From positions 186,001 to 250,000 of the forward strand of contig NZ_JAENHP010000008.1 of assembly GCF_016834655.1 (NCBI RefSeq): 64,000 nt of DNA. Reading direction: 5' to 3'. The position numbers and the translations under genes are program-made. The notes under the pieces are model-generated. The model was not told the origin of the DNA and made no database searches. It saw only the letters and a list, made by a program, of their open reading frames with translations. This document shows, in pieces, positions 63,378 to 64,000 of this stretch; positions within the stretch are counted from its first letter, which is position 1, and every line of letters starts with the position of its first letter. Source of the stretch: Paractinoplanes ovalisporus. GTDB lineage: Bacteria; Actinomycetota; Actinomycetes; Mycobacteriales; Micromonosporaceae.

Positions 63378-64000
63378 GTGAACGCGGAACAGGTGCTGCC
63401 CCCGGCCGTCGAGGCGGGGCTCGTCGTCGAGGCCGTCCTGCGCGACCTGCGCGAGGGTGATCACCGGGGCGTGGTGGTCGACTCGCCACCCGGCGCGGGC
63501 AAGTCGACGCTGGTCGTCCGGGCCGCCGGCGAGTTGGCCGCGGCCGGCGAGCCGCTGATGATCGTGGCGCAGACCAACGAGCAGGTCGACGACCTCATCT
63601 CCCGGCTCGGCGCCCGCTCGCCCGAGGTCGCGGTGGGCCGCCTGTCCGCCGTCGACTACGAGGCCAGCGAGCGCGTCCGCGACCACCCGAACTGCCGCGT
63701 CGGGGCCAAGGTCGGCGATCTGGGCACGCCGGCCGTCACCATCGGCACCGCCGCGAAATGGGCGACCGTCACCGAGGGCACGTGGCCGTGGGCGATCGTC
63801 GACGAGGCCTATCAGATGCGGTCCGACGCGCTGCTCCGCGTGGCGCCACGGTTCCTCCGCGCGCTGTTCGTGGGTGACCCGGGTCAGCTCGACCCGTTCT
63901 CCACGGTCGACGTCGAACGCTGGACGGGCCTGTCCTGGGACCCGATGCAGAGCGCCGTCGCCGTCCTGCTCCGGCACAACCCCGACCTGCCCGTCCACCG
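63378..64000 (+). CDS. SF1-type ATPase/helicase N-terminus (cut by window end)
   Basis: 207 residues are visible and the frame is still open at the last base. Walker A is SPPGAGKSTLVVRAA (about residues 37-51), Walker B is AIVDEAYQM, and VGDPGQLDPF is helicase motif III. It thus belongs to the AAA_11/AAA_19-like SF1 ATPases. GTG at 63378 lies six bases after TACGGT (63366-63371), a leaderless arrangement. Domains beyond the ATPase core, which would decide its role, are outside the window. Confidence 0.85.
   Translation, partial: MNAEQVLPPAVEAGLVVEAVLRDLREGDHRGVVVDSPPGAGKSTLVVRAAGELAAAGEPLMIVAQTNEQVDDLISRLGARSPEVAVGRLSAVDYEASERVRDHPNCRVGAKVGDLGTPAVTIGTAAKWATVTEGTWPWAIVDEAYQMRSDALLRVAPRFLRALFVGDPGQLDPFSTVDVERWTGLSWDPMQSAVAVLLRHNPDLPVH

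Overview
The window is high-GC actinomycete chromosome. The codon bias, the GTG and leaderless starts, the mycothiol-dependent formaldehyde dehydrogenase, the mycobacterial-type CysO/CysM/Mec cysteine module, the LPxTG surface proteins and the general gene content all suggest a filamentous actinobacterium. Micromonosporaceae, for example an Actinoplanes relative, is my best guess. No rRNA, tRNA, CRISPR array, IS element or prophage was found.

Layout. 1-9.7 kb: expansin-like protein, MOSC protein, a CopB-type copper ATPase behind a CsoR-type operator, a thioester-domain wall protein, a sulfotransferase, an MFS/TetR pair around a perfect operator, and a translationally coupled pair of unknown genes. 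9.7-17.5 kb: a hut operon of rpiR-type regulator, hutU, M20 amidohydrolase, hutF, hutI and hutH, joined mostly by overlapping stop/start codons; it encodes histidine breakdown through formiminoglutamate deimination. 17.5-24 kb: FAD enzyme, leucyl-tRNA synthetase with an unusual insert, pentapeptide protein, SDR and TetR. 24-33 kb: a housekeeping block that matches the order of the Mycobacterium tuberculosis pncB1-clpS-mec-cysO-cysM-Rv1339-rph-rdgB neighbourhood, with a glycosyltransferase added and murI/rhomboid absent. 33-49 kb: transporters, drug-efflux SMR/TetR, cytochrome oxidase subunit I, a LigD phosphoesterase fused to an inactivated ligase domain, two paralogous secreted proteins, glucosylglycerate hydrolase and mycothiol formaldehyde dehydrogenase with MarR. 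49-58 kb: a PAS-GGDEF-EAL phosphodiesterase with a cupin, then a convergent pair made of a degenerate Mrr-like protein and a 1,630-residue SF1 helicase / Vsr-like nuclease / arginase-fold fusion. 58-64 kb: membrane protein, SDR, DUF2795 protein, a gene-poor stretch with a perfect 16-bp inverted repeat, a YbaB-like protein and the start of another SF1-type ATPase.

Themes. (i) The helicase-nuclease-arginase fusion is the best candidate for an undescribed system. (ii) Short tandem arrays sit directly after or across stop codons at five genes (MFS, hutF, rdgB, an SDR and a DUF2795 gene). (iii) Many genes look leaderless, with a TANNNT box 6-8 bases before the start; in two cases the box overlaps the stop codon of the gene before. 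(iv) CysO carries 13 residues after its Gly-Gly and is encoded next to the JAMM protease that could remove them. (v) Several enzymes have lost key residues: thioester Cys to Ser, ligase Lys to Ala, Mrr Lys to Val, GGDEF to GPNEI.

All calls come from reading the sequence by eye. Family names rest on motif recognition and synteny, not on database searches.
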